Shown: positions 15,919 to 24,418 of the stretch, one piece after another
Position numbering within the stretch: position 1 is the first letter of the stretch
How the letters are laid out: each line of letters begins with the position of its first letter
Assembly (NCBI GenBank): GCA_029990205.1
Contig: JAPEKQ010000007.1
Span: 52,955 to 116,954, forward strand
Direction: 5' to 3'
DNA length: 64,000 nucleotides
Origin: a bacterium
Lineage (GTDB): Bacteria > Joyebacterota > Joyebacteria > Joyebacterales > Joyebacteraceae
Notes under the pieces: generated by a model
The model's database searches: none
The model's input: the letters and a program-made list of their open reading frames with translations, nothing else
Told to the model about the DNA's origin: nothing
Position numbers and translations under genes: made by a program

Positions 15919-17793
15919 CTAGCCAACGAAGATCGGTCGCTCCGAGAGCCTCGCGGACACGTTCAGCGGCTTGTATGGCTTGCCGGCGATCTTCTCTTCG
16001 ATGATCGCGTTGAGCGCCTCAATTGACATCTCTTCCTGCTCGCCGCCGCGGACGCGGACGGTGAGCTTCCCGCTCTCCATCTCGTTGTCGCCGACGACGC
16101 ACGTGAACGGGATCCAGTGGCGTCCGGCGTCCCGGATCTTCTTGCCGACGCTCATCTCGCGATCGTCGAAGTCGGTCCTGAACGGGATCTTCTTGACGAG
16201 CGCCTCGCAGAACTCGTTGTGGCGCTCGGCCACGGGGATGACTCTCACCTGCGTCGGCGCGAGCCAGACCGGCAGCATCGGGACTTCCTTCTTCTCGATC
16301 TTCATCGCCTGCTGTTCGAGGATGGCGCAGATGACACGGTCGATGGCGCCCGAGACGGAGGTGTGCATCAGAACCGGACGCTTCTTCTGTCCGTCCTCAT
16401 CGACGTAGTCGATGTCGAACCGTTCGGTGTTCTCGACGTCGATCTGGACGGTCGAGAGACAGAACGCCTTCCCCTGCGCGTCGACGAAATTGAACTCGAG
16501 CTTCGCGACGAAGTAGAAGAACCGCTGGTCCCAGATCTCGACGAGCATCGGTTTGTCGGCCTGCTTCGCGATCGAGCGTCCGAACTCCGGGTCCTCATCG
16601 AGGAAGTCGCGGACGAACCTGACGGCGACCTCGTAGTTGAGACCGAAGTCGTCGAGACACCTGGTCGAGAGCTCCATCTGCCGGAGGAACTCCTCGCGCG
16701 CCTGCACCAGGTCCTTGGTGAGCGTGTGGAGGTCGGGCATCGTGAAGGTGCGAAGGCGTCTCAGACCGGCGAGCTCGCCCGACTGCTCGCGCCGGAACGA
16801 GTAGTGGCTGACCTCGAAGAGCCGGCATGGGAGCATCCGGTGCGACAGCTGCATGTCGTGCTGCATCATGTACTGGCCGAAGCACGCGGCGAACCGGAGG
16901 AAGAACTCCTTCTGGTCCGAGATGACGACGTACTGCCGCGCCGGGAATCTGTTGAGATAGCTCTTCAGATTCGGGTGCTGGTAGTCGTACATGATCGGCG
17001 TTTCGACGCGCATCGCGCCGTACTCGTTCGTGAGCGCGCTGACGTGCTCCTCGCAGAGCCACTTGACCAGCTGGCCCTGCGGATACCACCGCATGTTGCC
17101 GCTGTCGGAGGCGGGCTCGTAGTCGACGAGCTCGAGACGCTTCATCAGCTCGATGTGGGCCGGCGGTTCGGTGACCGCGCGCGAGCCCTCGAACTCATAC
17201 TCGCACATGCACTTGAGTGCGTGGCTCGCGGACAGGTCGAAGTCACACGCCTCGACGTCGCCGCCGTCCGGCGTGTAGATGCGCCAGTCGGACTTGAGCT
17301 CGGCCTCGGCCTTGATCGCCTCGGACGCGTGTTCGTCCTCGGGCGCTCCCTTCTCGTCGGTCGGCGCGATGGTCTTCGCCAGCTCGGAGAGCGGGTGCCC
17401 CTTACAGGCGATGTCGAATCCCTTGTAGAACCCGAACGGCGCCTCGAGGACCTCGTAGTCGCCGGACGCGCTCATGAGCTCGCGGACCTTCGCGAGGACC
17501 TTGGTCGCCACGCGAGGGGAGGAGAGCTCACTTGAGAGGTGCGCGTACGGGTAGAGCATGACCGTCTTGACCGAGAGCTGCTTGGCCTGGTCGGTGATGG
17601 TGGCCGCCGCCTGTGACGCGACCGACTCGATGCCCTTCTCGTCGGTCTTCTCGGAGGCCATGAACGCGACGAGTGACTCGCCGCACTCGCCCTGCATCTG
17701 GCTCTCGTCGAGTTCGGCGAGCTTCGAGACGGCCGAGGTCTTCTCGGTGACGTGATAGCTGAACTTGTCAGCGTGGATCAGGAGGATACGCAT
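15919..17793 (-). CDS. thrS: Threonyl-tRNA synthetase, archaeal type
   Basis: This 624-residue enzyme charges tRNA-Thr. The N-terminal part begins MRILLIHADKFSYHV, which matches the archaeal editing domain related to D-aminoacyl-tRNA deacylase rather than the TGS plus HxxxH editing domains of bacterial ThrRS. The class II core has a motif 2 region with SHYSFRREQSGELAGLRRLR and FTMPDLHTL (about 330-355), again the archaeal form. Bacterial enzymes have CHRNEPSG and RGFTQDD there. Motif 3 is present as MHTSVSGAIDRVICAILE, with Ser where a Gly is common. The C-terminal anticodon-binding domain includes LPVWLAPTQVRVIPV. Length suits archaeal ThrRS. A promoter lies 80-110 bp upstream on the minus strand. 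No bacterial-type thrS is in the window. Confidence 0.9.
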   Translation of the reverse strand: MRILLIHADKFSYHVTEKTSAVSKLAELDESQMQGECGESLVAFMASEKTDEKGIESVASQAAATITDQAKQLSVKTVMLYPYAHLSSELSSPRVATKVLAKVRELMSASGDYEVLEAPFGFYKGFDIACKGHPLSELAKTIAPTDEKGAPEDEHASEAIKAEAELKSDWRIYTPDGGDVEACDFDLSASHALKCMCEYEFEGSRAVTEPPAHIELMKRLELVDYEPASDSGNMRWYPQGQLVKWLCEEHVSALTNEYGAMRVETPIMYDYQHPNLKSYLNRFPARQYVVISDQKEFFLRFAACFGQYMMQHDMQLSHRMLPCRLFEVSHYSFRREQSGELAGLRRLRTFTMPDLHTLTKDLVQAREEFLRQMELSTRCLDDFGLNYEVAVRFVRDFLDEDPEFGRSIAKQADKPMLVEIWDQRFFYFVAKLEFNFVDAQGKAFCLSTVQIDVENTERFDIDYVDEDGQKKRPVLMHTSVSGAIDRVICAILEQQAMKIEKKEVPMLPVWLAPTQVRVIPVAERHNEFCEALVKKIPFRTDFDDREMSVGKKIRDAGRHWIPFTCVVGDNEMESGKLTVRVRGGEQEEMSIEALNAIIEEKIAGKPYKPLNVSARLSERPIFVG

Positions 17794-17874
17794 AGCAGAC
17801 CGTCTTCCTGCACCCGTCCGGATGGCTCGGGCGCCTCAGATCCTGGCAGTACCAATATCGGGAGATTTCGTCAC

Positions 17875-17903
17875 ATCGTATCACGGAATACTGGGTCCGG
17901 CAA
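17875..17903 (-). promoter_or_regulatory. Putative thrS promoter
   Basis: On the minus strand TTGCCG (complement of 17898-17903) and TACGAT (complement of 17875-17880) are spaced by 17 bp, a moderate sigma-70 match. It would give a leader of about 75 nt before thrS. I see no T-box or other known tRNA-sensing element in the leader. Confidence 0.4.
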
Positions 17904-17928
17904 GCGGGGGCAAGTCGCCTCCGGGGCC

Positions 17929-18960
17929 CTACTCCGCGTATGGCTCGTCGAAGCGGCTGTTCGGCTCGAGGTAGAGAAGCTCGCGGAAGTAGTCGAATAC
18001 GACCGTGAAGCGCATGAAGGCCGGGAGCCCGATGAGCATGTCCGTATTGCCTCCACCTTCAGGCGATTCGGTGAACACTGCCGGAGCGTCGGTGAGCGTG
18101 TAGCCGCCTACCGTGACACTCGCGACCGTCCCTCTGTATCCGTGAATCGGGCCCGAGGCGCCATATCCGAGCAGTTCACGCTCCGCATCCGGTCGCGTGA
18201 TGCCCGCCTCCTCATCGATGACCAGGTGGGCGACGTGGATGCCGCCGAGGTCGATGAAGAGCTCTGTGTCGATCGGTCGGCCGGGTTCGACCTCAAGGGT
18301 GACGGGGATGCTGTACGCGCCGACCGCGTCCCGCGTCATCGGGAGGGCGACACCGGTGCCGTCGTACTCGTAGGTCACCGGGTCGTGGAGTCGCACGACC
18401 ATCTCGTCGAAGTCGAACTCCGTGACGAAGTGCTTGAAGAAGCAGCCGCAGAGCTGGCCGGCCATCCCCGGGAACATCGCGGCGATGCCCTGCTCCTCCG
18501 GCGTGATGATGGCGGGTTGATCGGTGAACTCGATGTCGCCGAACCGGATGGTGATGTCCGATGCCGACATGGAGTCCAGGCCGTCGCCTTCGCCGGAGCC
18601 TGTGACCATGAGGTCCTGCTCGTACTCGACGCCGAGCGCATCGGTGAGGTCGCTGGTGTAGAACCAGAGCTCGTCCCACATCACCCCGTTATCGATGAGC
18701 ATCTTGATGGGCTGCCCGCCCATCTCCGCGTCGACCATGAGGTTCATCCCGAAGAAGTCGAACGGGATGACGACCGGCAACTCGTCACTCTGAATCGTGT
18801 AGCTGCCTGGGGGTGGGCCGAGATGCTCCGGAACGACCAGAGCGGCCGTCTGTGTGGAGCCGTCAGGGTCGGCGGAGTCAGGAGTACAGCCGTGAACTGC
18901 CAGTACGACGAGGACGACCGCGGCGAGCGCCGCCACGGTGGCATGAGGACGCAGACGCAA
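17929..18960 (-). CDS. Retropepsin-like aspartyl protease-fold lipoprotein
   Basis: This 343-residue protein starts at a TTG preceded by a strong GGAGGAGA. A signal peptide ends at AVHGC (Cys25); the His at -2 makes the lipobox atypical. The mature part has the duplicated barrel pattern of bacterial pepsin/retropepsin-like proteins: MLIDNG (Asp90), FIDLGG (about Asp236) and near the end LIGLPAFMRFTVVFDY followed by LLYLEP. Active retropepsins have D-[TS]-G, while here both sites have DNG or DLG, so catalytic activity is doubtful. It lies 27 bp after the beta-helix gene in the same direction, so the two secreted proteins are probably made together. The function is not known. Confidence 0.72.
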   Translation of the reverse strand: MRLRPHATVAALAAVVLVVLAVHGCTPDSADPDGSTQTAALVVPEHLGPPPGSYTIQSDELPVVIPFDFFGMNLMVDAEMGGQPIKMLIDNGVMWDELWFYTSDLTDALGVEYEQDLMVTGSGEGDGLDSMSASDITIRFGDIEFTDQPAIITPEEQGIAAMFPGMAGQLCGCFFKHFVTEFDFDEMVVRLHDPVTYEYDGTGVALPMTRDAVGAYSIPVTLEVEPGRPIDTELFIDLGGIHVAHLVIDEEAGITRPDAERELLGYGASGPIHGYRGTVASVTVGGYTLTDAPAVFTESPEGGGNTDMLIGLPAFMRFTVVFDYFRELLYLEPNSRFDEPYAE

Positions 18961-18987
18961 GGACTCTCCTCCGGAGATGTGTGGGCG

Positions 18988-20271
18988 TTATCGGTAGAGG
19001 CTCTTCAGCTGCCCCCAGCTGACCGGTGTCGTTCCCGGCGTCTCTTCGACCGACGTCGCCTGTCCGCCGCACGACGCGTCATCGCACCAGCCGGAATAAT
19101 CGACACACCAGGCGAGCCCACCGTTGTCCTCGCAATCGTAGATCTTGCCTGCGATCTCGAGCGGATCCTCCGTATCCCACCAGTTGCCGGTGAAGTCGAT
19201 CGTCAGGCGCTCCGGTGAAGTGACGACGAGAACCTCGTAGGTTGAGTCATCCGCGAAGTAGTTGCCGTTGAACTGCGGGGGTTCCCCGCCGTCGTGGACG
19301 CGGATGGCGGCGTCACACCCGTAGGAGAGGTTCCCGAAGAACGTGTTTCCGGTGAACACCGGAGGGTCGAGGCGGGAAGGAGTCTCCGCGAGATCGATGT
19401 CCACCGCGCCTCCGCCTGTGGTGATGGCGTAGTTGCCCGTGATGACGTTGTCCGAGACAACGCAGTCGCTCTCGAAGATGTAGATACCTCCCGCCCTGTC
19501 GGTCGCCGAGTTGTTGATGATGCGGTTTCCGGTGATCGAGATGTTGCTGCTCCCGTCCACCGCGATCCCGCCGCCGTCCAGAGCGTTGTTCCCTTCGATC
19601 TGACAGTTGACGATCTCCGCGAGATCGCAGGAGATATAGATGCCGCCGCCGATGCGGTCGAGCGCAGCCCAGTCGGCGCTGTTGCCGAGCAGGAAGCAGT
19701 CCTCCACGCGGAGCGTCCCGCCGTCGACTGAGATCCCGCCGCCGATGCCCGCGCGGTTGTTCTGGACCACGCTGTCGACAATGATCAGGTCGCTGCCGAC
19801 GCCGGCGATGCCTCCGCCGTGAGACTCCAGCGCGCTGCAGCTCGTCACCGAGACATCGCTGATCAGGACGTGCGCGCGGTCGCAGCGGATGCCGCCGCCG
19901 TGAACGTTGGAGTAGCCGCCGTCGAAGCTCAGCCCCTCAACTCTCGTGTCTGCGCCGACGTCCTCGCAGAACAGCACGGAGAATGGGTACGTGGATTCGT
20001 TGTGAACGATCGTCTGCTCGGGGCCGAGGTCGCCGCGGAGCGTCACACCGTCCGCGGCCGGTCCCATGTAGAGGTGCTCGTAGTATGTACCCGGAGCCAC
20101 GAGAACCGTGTCTCCGTACACCGCCGCATTGATCCCGTCCTGGATCAGTTCGTAGTCACCGCCGCCGGCCTGGTCGACGTGGATGATACCTGCCTGTGAG
20201 ATCGGGGCCGAGACGAAGAGGAGAGCTGCAAGGGAAAGCGGAAGGGCGAACTGCATCACTCTGGAAGCCAT
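18988..20271 (-). CDS. Secreted right-handed beta-helix protein with C-terminal WGxxKxLYR tail
   Basis: This 427-residue protein has a clear signal peptide ending at PISQA (about residue 27). The body is a regular parallel beta-helix of Pbl/NosD type, with repeated HGGGI, GGGISV, GGGIYI, GGGIAV and AGGIYIFES turns that recur every 22-26 residues. NGNYF and TGNWWDTEDP mark the last coils. No sugar-lyase catalytic set is evident. The C-terminus TTPVSWGQLKSLYR matches the tail of the beta-helix protein at 10564-11406. The ATG at 20271 follows AAGGGGGA; longer extensions run into the ECF gene. A minus-strand TATAAT lies 40 bp upstream. The retropepsin-like gene follows at once. Confidence 0.83.
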   Translation of the reverse strand: MASRVMQFALPLSLAALLFVSAPISQAGIIHVDQAGGGDYELIQDGINAAVYGDTVLVAPGTYYEHLYMGPAADGVTLRGDLGPEQTIVHNESTYPFSVLFCEDVGADTRVEGLSFDGGYSNVHGGGIRCDRAHVLISDVSVTSCSALESHGGGIAGVGSDLIIVDSVVQNNRAGIGGGISVDGGTLRVEDCFLLGNSADWAALDRIGGGIYISCDLAEIVNCQIEGNNALDGGGIAVDGSSNISITGNRIINNSATDRAGGIYIFESDCVVSDNVITGNYAITTGGGAVDIDLAETPSRLDPPVFTGNTFFGNLSYGCDAAIRVHDGGEPPQFNGNYFADDSTYEVLVVTSPERLTIDFTGNWWDTEDPLEIAGKIYDCEDNGGLAWCVDYSGWCDDASCGGQATSVEETPGTTPVSWGQLKSLYR

Positions 20272-20308
20272 GGCGTCCCCCTTGGTGTGAGATGCTGTCG
20301 TTGAGCTC

Positions 20309-20337
20309 ATTATACCACGTTGTTCGCTCCCCGTCGC
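20309..20337 (-). promoter_or_regulatory. Putative promoter of the beta-helix/retropepsin-like gene pair
   Basis: A perfect minus-strand -10 box TATAAT (complement of 20309-20314) overlaps the end of the ECF S-component gene. The -35 region 17 bp upstream is GCGACG, only 3 of 6 matches. The placement, about 38 bp before the ATG, supports it. Confidence 0.4.
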
Positions 20338-20882
20338 GATCGTTCGATGACCCGCACGAGCGCGGGGAGCAGCGCGATATGGATGGCCATGCCGATCCAG
20401 CCGGCGCCGAGCGCGCCGAGCGCGAGTGCCGTCGTGCGCGCGTTGATCCCGAGAAGCGGGGCCAGCCAGACGACCACCACGAACCAGACGGCGCGGCCGA
20501 TGATCATCGCGCCGATGAGCGCGAGGAGCGTCGGGGCGTAGCCGATCTCCTTCGTTCCGACGGGCTGCATCATCCGGGCGAACCACGGCCGCAGGAGTCC
20601 GGCGATGAGTCCGTACGTTCCGAGTTCGAAGAGCATCGGTATCATATAGAAGAACGTGGGGCGGCCGGTCAGCAGTCCCGAGAGCACGGGCGAGCCGATA
20701 CCGACGATGAGACCGCTGACGGGTCCGAGCAGCAGTCCGGCGAGGAACGTCGGGATGTGCATCGGCGAGAAGATCCTCCCGCCGAGCGGTATCATGTGAA
20801 AGACGATCGGCAGAACGACGCCGAGCGCGAGCAGAAGCGCGGTCCCCGTGATCATCCCCGTCGTCATCCGGCGCCCACTCAT
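20310..20882 (-). CDS. ECF-type transporter substrate-binding (S) membrane component
   Basis: This protein of about 190 residues has five to six hydrophobic helices (GMITGTALLLALGVVLPIVF, FLAGLLLGPVSGLIVG, and TLLALIGAMIIGRAVWF with the following segment). The conserved region with MHIPTFLAGLLLGPVSG and GSPVLSGLLTGRP is typical of ECF S components. These capture vitamins or metal ions and use a shared energising module made of two ATPases and EcfT, which is not in this window. The ligand is not evident; similar proteins are often annotated for folate or riboflavin precursors. The ATG at 20882 overlaps the stop of the FmdE-like gene by 4 bases (ATGA), so the pair is translationally coupled. 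Confidence 0.78.
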   Translation of the reverse strand: MSGRRMTTGMITGTALLLALGVVLPIVFHMIPLGGRIFSPMHIPTFLAGLLLGPVSGLIVGIGSPVLSGLLTGRPTFFYMIPMLFELGTYGLIAGLLRPWFARMMQPVGTKEIGYAPTLLALIGAMIIGRAVWFVVVVWLAPLLGINARTTALALGALGAGWIGMAIHIALLPALVRVIERSRRGANNVV

Positions 20883-21331
20883 CGGTTCTCTCCCGTCTCG
20901 GAGTTCACATCGTCCCCGGCACCGCTCGACATCGAGATCTCGAACAGCTTCTCCTCCGGCATTCCCCATATCTCAAGCGAGAAGACGTGCTGGTCGTCCT
21001 CACTGCACTCGTTCTCGATCCAGTCAAAGATGTCGCGTCTCAGCGCGACGGACAGCGTTCGATCGTCCTGGCGCGCGTCGATGCGCATCGCGCGCTCGTC
21101 GGTCACGGTCATGCCGCCGTTGCCCGTCGTGCATGGCGTCGACATCTGGATGCCGTCCGACAGACACGAGTAGGGAGGGACGCGTCCGGTGTGGACGTCG
21201 ATCTTCGTCCGGAACGGTTCGTCGCCGAACTCGCGGACGACGACGCGGCCCATTCTCAGGCCGACGACAAGGAACGGGCCGAGGTGCGTGTGGAACTCTG
21301 CGGCTCGTGTGAGTTCTTCGGGGAACTGCAA
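20879..21331 (-). CDS. FmdE-family protein (formylmethanofuran dehydrogenase subunit E-like)
   Basis: This 150-residue protein starts at a TTG with AGGAGA 8 nt upstream. The N-terminus has FHTHLGPFLVVGLRMG, the FmdE-family signature (FHGHLGPxLxLGxRMG). Next come a strand and cysteine region PPYSCLSDGIQMSTPCTTG, which usually forms a metal or ligand pocket. FmdE domains occur in formylmethanofuran dehydrogenase operons and, much more widely, as stand-alone proteins thought to be tied to metal or molybdopterin biology. No methanogenesis genes are here. Tight coupling with an ECF S component suggests uptake and handling of one ligand. It is divergent from hypF across a 168-bp gap with a minus-strand TATAAT (complement of 21372-21377). 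Confidence 0.8.
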   Translation of the reverse strand: MQFPEELTRAAEFHTHLGPFLVVGLRMGRVVVREFGDEPFRTKIDVHTGRVPPYSCLSDGIQMSTPCTTGNGGMTVTDERAMRIDARQDDRTLSVALRRDIFDWIENECSEDDQHVFSLEIWGMPEEKLFEISMSSGAGDDVNSETGENR

Positions 21332-21499
21332 GCGGCTTCTCCTGTTGGCGTACTCTGTGCCTCAGGCAGGCATTATACACGCGTCCGGGGGGCTCCGCCA
21401 CCTGCGCCCCGGGGGGCCGGTTCACCCGTCGGGTTGCCCGGCCGTCCGGCGGGGGGTAGTATGGTAGTTCTACCGATATCACTCCTGCAGGGGGCACGT

Positions 21500-24040
21500 G
21501 TGGCGGAGTCCTCATCAGAGAAGAACGTTCCGGTCTCCAGTCCCGGGCGGCACGCGGCGCGCTTCACCGTGCGCGGTGTGGTCCAGGGCGTGGGGTTCCG
21601 GCCGTTCGTCTACCGGATCGCGCACGAGACCAAGCTGGACGGGTGGGTCGTCAATTCGAGCCGCGGAGTCATCGTCGAGTGCGAGGGCACCGTCGACCAG
21701 CTTCGCGCCTTCGAGCGGGCGCTCGATCGTGAAGCGCCGCCGCTCGCCCGCATCGACTCCATCGAGCGCGACGAACTCGAGGTTCAGGGGTTCGAGGGCT
21801 TCGAGATCCGCAAGAGCGAGGCGGATGCGAACGAGATGACGCTCATCTGCCCGGACGTCGCCGTCTGTCCGGACTGTCTCCGCGAGTTCCTCGACGAGAC
21901 CGACCGCCGGCACCACTACCCGTTCATCAACTGCACCAACTGCGGGCCGCGCTTCTCTATCATAGAGGAGACGCCGTACGACCGCCCGAAGACCTCGATG
22001 AAGTCGTTCCCGATGTGCCCCGACTGCCTGCGCGAGTACGAGGATCCGCTCGACCGCCGATTTCACGCGCAGCCGAATGCGTGCCCGGTCTGCGGCCCGT
22101 CGCTCGAGCTCGTCGCGCCGCGCGATGCCGCGAGCGAGGCGAGCGAGCTGCTGCTCGGCCGGAGCTATCTGCGGATGCCGGATGACGTGGCCGCGTCGGA
22201 CGAGGCGGCACGAACGCGGTGGCTTCTCAGGCACGGCGCCATCGTCGGTGTCCGTGGGCTCGGCGGGTTCCACATCGCGGCGAGTGCCTCCATCGGCACG
22301 ACGGTCCGTGCGCTCCGCGAGAAGAAGAACCGCCCGGCGAAGCCGTTCGCCATCATGTGCCGCTCGCTTGATGTGGCGCGCCAGCTCGTGCATCTCGACC
22401 CGATCGAGGAGCAGGCGCTCACCAGTCCGTGGAGCCCGATCGTGCTCCTCAGGCGGAGGAAGGACGCGACGCGCGCGCTGGCCTCGAACGTGGCGCCGAA
22501 CAACAGCTACCTCGGTGTGATGCTTCCGTACGCTCCGCTTCATCACCTGCTCTTCGATGACGAACTCGAGGTGCTCGTGATGACGAGCGCCAACGTCTCG
22601 GGCGAACCGATCATCGCCGACGTCGAGACCGCGCTCGACCGGCTGGCCGGCATCACGCGCACGTTCCTGACGCACGACCGCGACATCGTCAACAGGAACG
22701 ACGACTCGATCGTCTACGTCGAGGTCGGGCGGCCGCTGATGAGCAGGCGGTCGCGCGGCTACGCGCCGTATCCCATCGACCTGCGTGAGCCGGAGCTGGC
22801 CGGTGATGCGGCCGGCGACGATGGCGACGGGCGCGACGGTGCCGGTGACGGTGCGGCCGGTGGTGGTAGGGCCGGCGATGATGGCGATGGGCGCGCGACG
22901 AGTGTGCCAACCGTTCTCGCGGCGGGCACCGAGCTCAAGAATTCGTTCACGCTTCTCGACGGGAGCCGCGCGTACGTCAGCCAGCACATCGGCGACATGG
23001 AGAACCAGGCGACGCTCGAGTTCTACGAGGAGATGCTCGAGCGGTTCCTCCGCTGGTTCCGGCTGACGCCGGGCGTGGTCGCGCACGATCTGCACCCTGA
23101 CTATCTCGCGACGCGGTTCGCGCGCCGCTACGCCGACGAGCACGACGTTCCGCTCGTCGGTGTCCAGCACCATCACGCGCACATCGCGTCGGTCATGGGC
23201 GAGAACGGCGTTACCGCGCCGGTCATCGGTCTCGCGCTCGACGGGACCGGGTACGGGACCGACGGCACCATCTGGGGCTGCGAGTTCATGCTCGCCGACC
23301 GGGGCGATTTCGAACGCGCTGGTCATCTCGCATACGTTCCGCTTCCGGGAGGAGATGCGGCGGTCCGTCATCCATACCGCGTCGCGCTTTCGCATCTTCA
23401 CGCGGCGGGCGAGGCGGATTCCGCTGAGTGGGGGAGACGGCTCTTCCCGCTTGTGGACGCCGGCGAGATCGACCTGGTCGCGCAGCAGATAGCGAAGCGC
23501 GTCAACTGCATCGACACATCGAGCGCGGGTCGGCTCTTTGACGCGGTCTCGGCGCTCCTCGGCGTCTGCACCGAGATCAGCTACGAGGCGCAGGCGGCCA
23601 TCGAGCTCGAGTCGCTCATCGACCGGTCAAGCGCCAGCGTCAACGGCGGTCCATACTACCCGTTCTCACTCGACCCGGGTCGCGACGAGCAGGGACGCGA
23701 ACGCGGGTTCGTCGTCGATGCCGGTCCCGCCATCCTGGCGGTGCTGGCCGACGTCGCGGCAGGGACCGACCGCGCCGTCATTGCCGAGGCGTTCCACAAC
23801 ACGGTCGCCCGGTTCTCGTTCGAGGCGGCCCGGTGGATCTCGCAGGTCTCCGGGATCACGACCGTCGCCCTCGCAGGCGGGGTCTTCCAGAACCGCTACC
23901 TGCTGGTCTCGCTGGTTGAGCTTCTCGAGCGGGGCGGGTTCCGCGTGCTCCTCAATCGGGAGGTTCCCACTAATGACGGGGGCGTCTCGCTGGGGCAGGC
24001 GGTCGTGGGTGGCGAGCGGGCGCGGCGCGGGCTAGAATAG
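21500..24040 (+). CDS. hypF: Carbamoyltransferase HypF (hydrogenase maturation)
   Basis: This protein of about 846 residues makes the thiocarboxamide on HypE that becomes the CN ligands of NiFe hydrogenases. Domains in order are an acylphosphatase domain with GVVQGVGFRPFVYR (about 25-105), two zinc-finger units with CPDCLREF, CTNCGPRFS, CPDCLREY and CPVCGP (about 117-205), a YrdC-like domain with REKKNRPAKPFAIM (about 245-425), and a Kae1/HypF C-terminal domain with VQHHHAH (about 555) and ALDGTGYGTDG. An acidic Gly/Asp-rich insert of about 40 residues (430-470) separates the last two and makes it longer than usual. GTG 21500 has GGGGG upstream; an ATG 39 bases earlier is possible. It opens the hyp cluster. 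Confidence 0.95.
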   Translation: MAESSSEKNVPVSSPGRHAARFTVRGVVQGVGFRPFVYRIAHETKLDGWVVNSSRGVIVECEGTVDQLRAFERALDREAPPLARIDSIERDELEVQGFEGFEIRKSEADANEMTLICPDVAVCPDCLREFLDETDRRHHYPFINCTNCGPRFSIIEETPYDRPKTSMKSFPMCPDCLREYEDPLDRRFHAQPNACPVCGPSLELVAPRDAASEASELLLGRSYLRMPDDVAASDEAARTRWLLRHGAIVGVRGLGGFHIAASASIGTTVRALREKKNRPAKPFAIMCRSLDVARQLVHLDPIEEQALTSPWSPIVLLRRRKDATRALASNVAPNNSYLGVMLPYAPLHHLLFDDELEVLVMTSANVSGEPIIADVETALDRLAGITRTFLTHDRDIVNRNDDSIVYVEVGRPLMSRRSRGYAPYPIDLREPELAGDAAGDDGDGRDGAGDGAAGGGRAGDDGDGRATSVPTVLAAGTELKNSFTLLDGSRAYVSQHIGDMENQATLEFYEEMLERFLRWFRLTPGVVAHDLHPDYLATRFARRYADEHDVPLVGVQHHHAHIASVMGENGVTAPVIGLALDGTGYGTDGTIWGCEFMLADRGDFERAGHLAYVPLPGGDAAVRHPYRVALSHLHAAGEADSAEWGRRLFPLVDAGEIDLVAQQIAKRVNCIDTSSAGRLFDAVSALLGVCTEISYEAQAAIELESLIDRSSASVNGGPYYPFSLDPGRDEQGRERGFVVDAGPAILAVLADVAAGTDRAVIAEAFHNTVARFSFEAARWISQVSGITTVALAGGVFQNRYLLVSLVELLERGGFRVLLNREVPTNDGGVSLGQAVVGGERARRGLE
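22811..22894 (+). repeat. Imperfect 24-bp direct repeat in the hypF linker
   Basis: Two 24-bp copies (22811-22834 and 22871-22894) start 60 bp apart and differ at two positions, both silent C/T changes in Asp codons. Each codes for AGDDGDGR. They form most of a low-complexity linker between the YrdC-like and Kae1-like domains, probably grown by slippage. Confidence 0.75.
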
Positions 24041-24085
24041 AAGTCGGGAGAGGTTCCCTTTTCGGCACCCCTTGGAGAGAAGCAC

Positions 24086-24418
24086 ATGATTCACATCATC
24101 CGAGAGAAAGCCGCTGCAGCACAGCTGGCCGAGATGCTTGAGGAACTTGAGAACTACATCAAGCTGGCGGTTGATGTTGAGAGAGGTGTGCTCGCCGGAG
24201 GTGGTGCCATGCACGCTGACTGCGAGACCGCACTGCTCGAGGACGGGAGCAGGCAGAGAGACATCTGGGGAGCGGACTGGATTCCGTCTTCTCAAGAGGT
24301 GACGTACGAGTCTCTCATCAACCTGCGACCAGGACAGGGCAATCTCTCGATGGAACTGATGGATGAGGATCTGCGTGTGAAGGTGCGTCAGGTCGCGAGC
24401 GCACTTCTGGGAGAGTGA
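24086..24418 (+). CDS. DUF5674 family protein
   Basis: This 110-residue protein begins MIHIIREKAAAAQLAEMLEE and includes YIKLAVDVERGVLAGGGAMH, WGADWIPSSQEV and ESLINLRPGQGN, which I recognise as the DUF5674 family. It is a compact alpha/beta protein of unknown role, found across bacteria and archaea. The ATG is preceded by GGAGAGAA. Its stop overlaps the ATG of the next small gene, so the two form a unit. The pair sits between hypF and hypC and interrupts an otherwise normal hyp cluster. Its GC content looks lower than that of its neighbours, which may mean later insertion. Any link to hydrogenase maturation is unproven. Confidence 0.8.
   Translation: MIHIIREKAAAAQLAEMLEELENYIKLAVDVERGVLAGGGAMHADCETALLEDGSRQRDIWGADWIPSSQEVTYESLINLRPGQGNLSMELMDEDLRVKVRQVASALLGE

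Noticed and set aside
20987-21499. N-terminal extension of hypF
   Set aside because: It runs antisense through the FmdE-like gene, and HypF homology begins only after about 21560.
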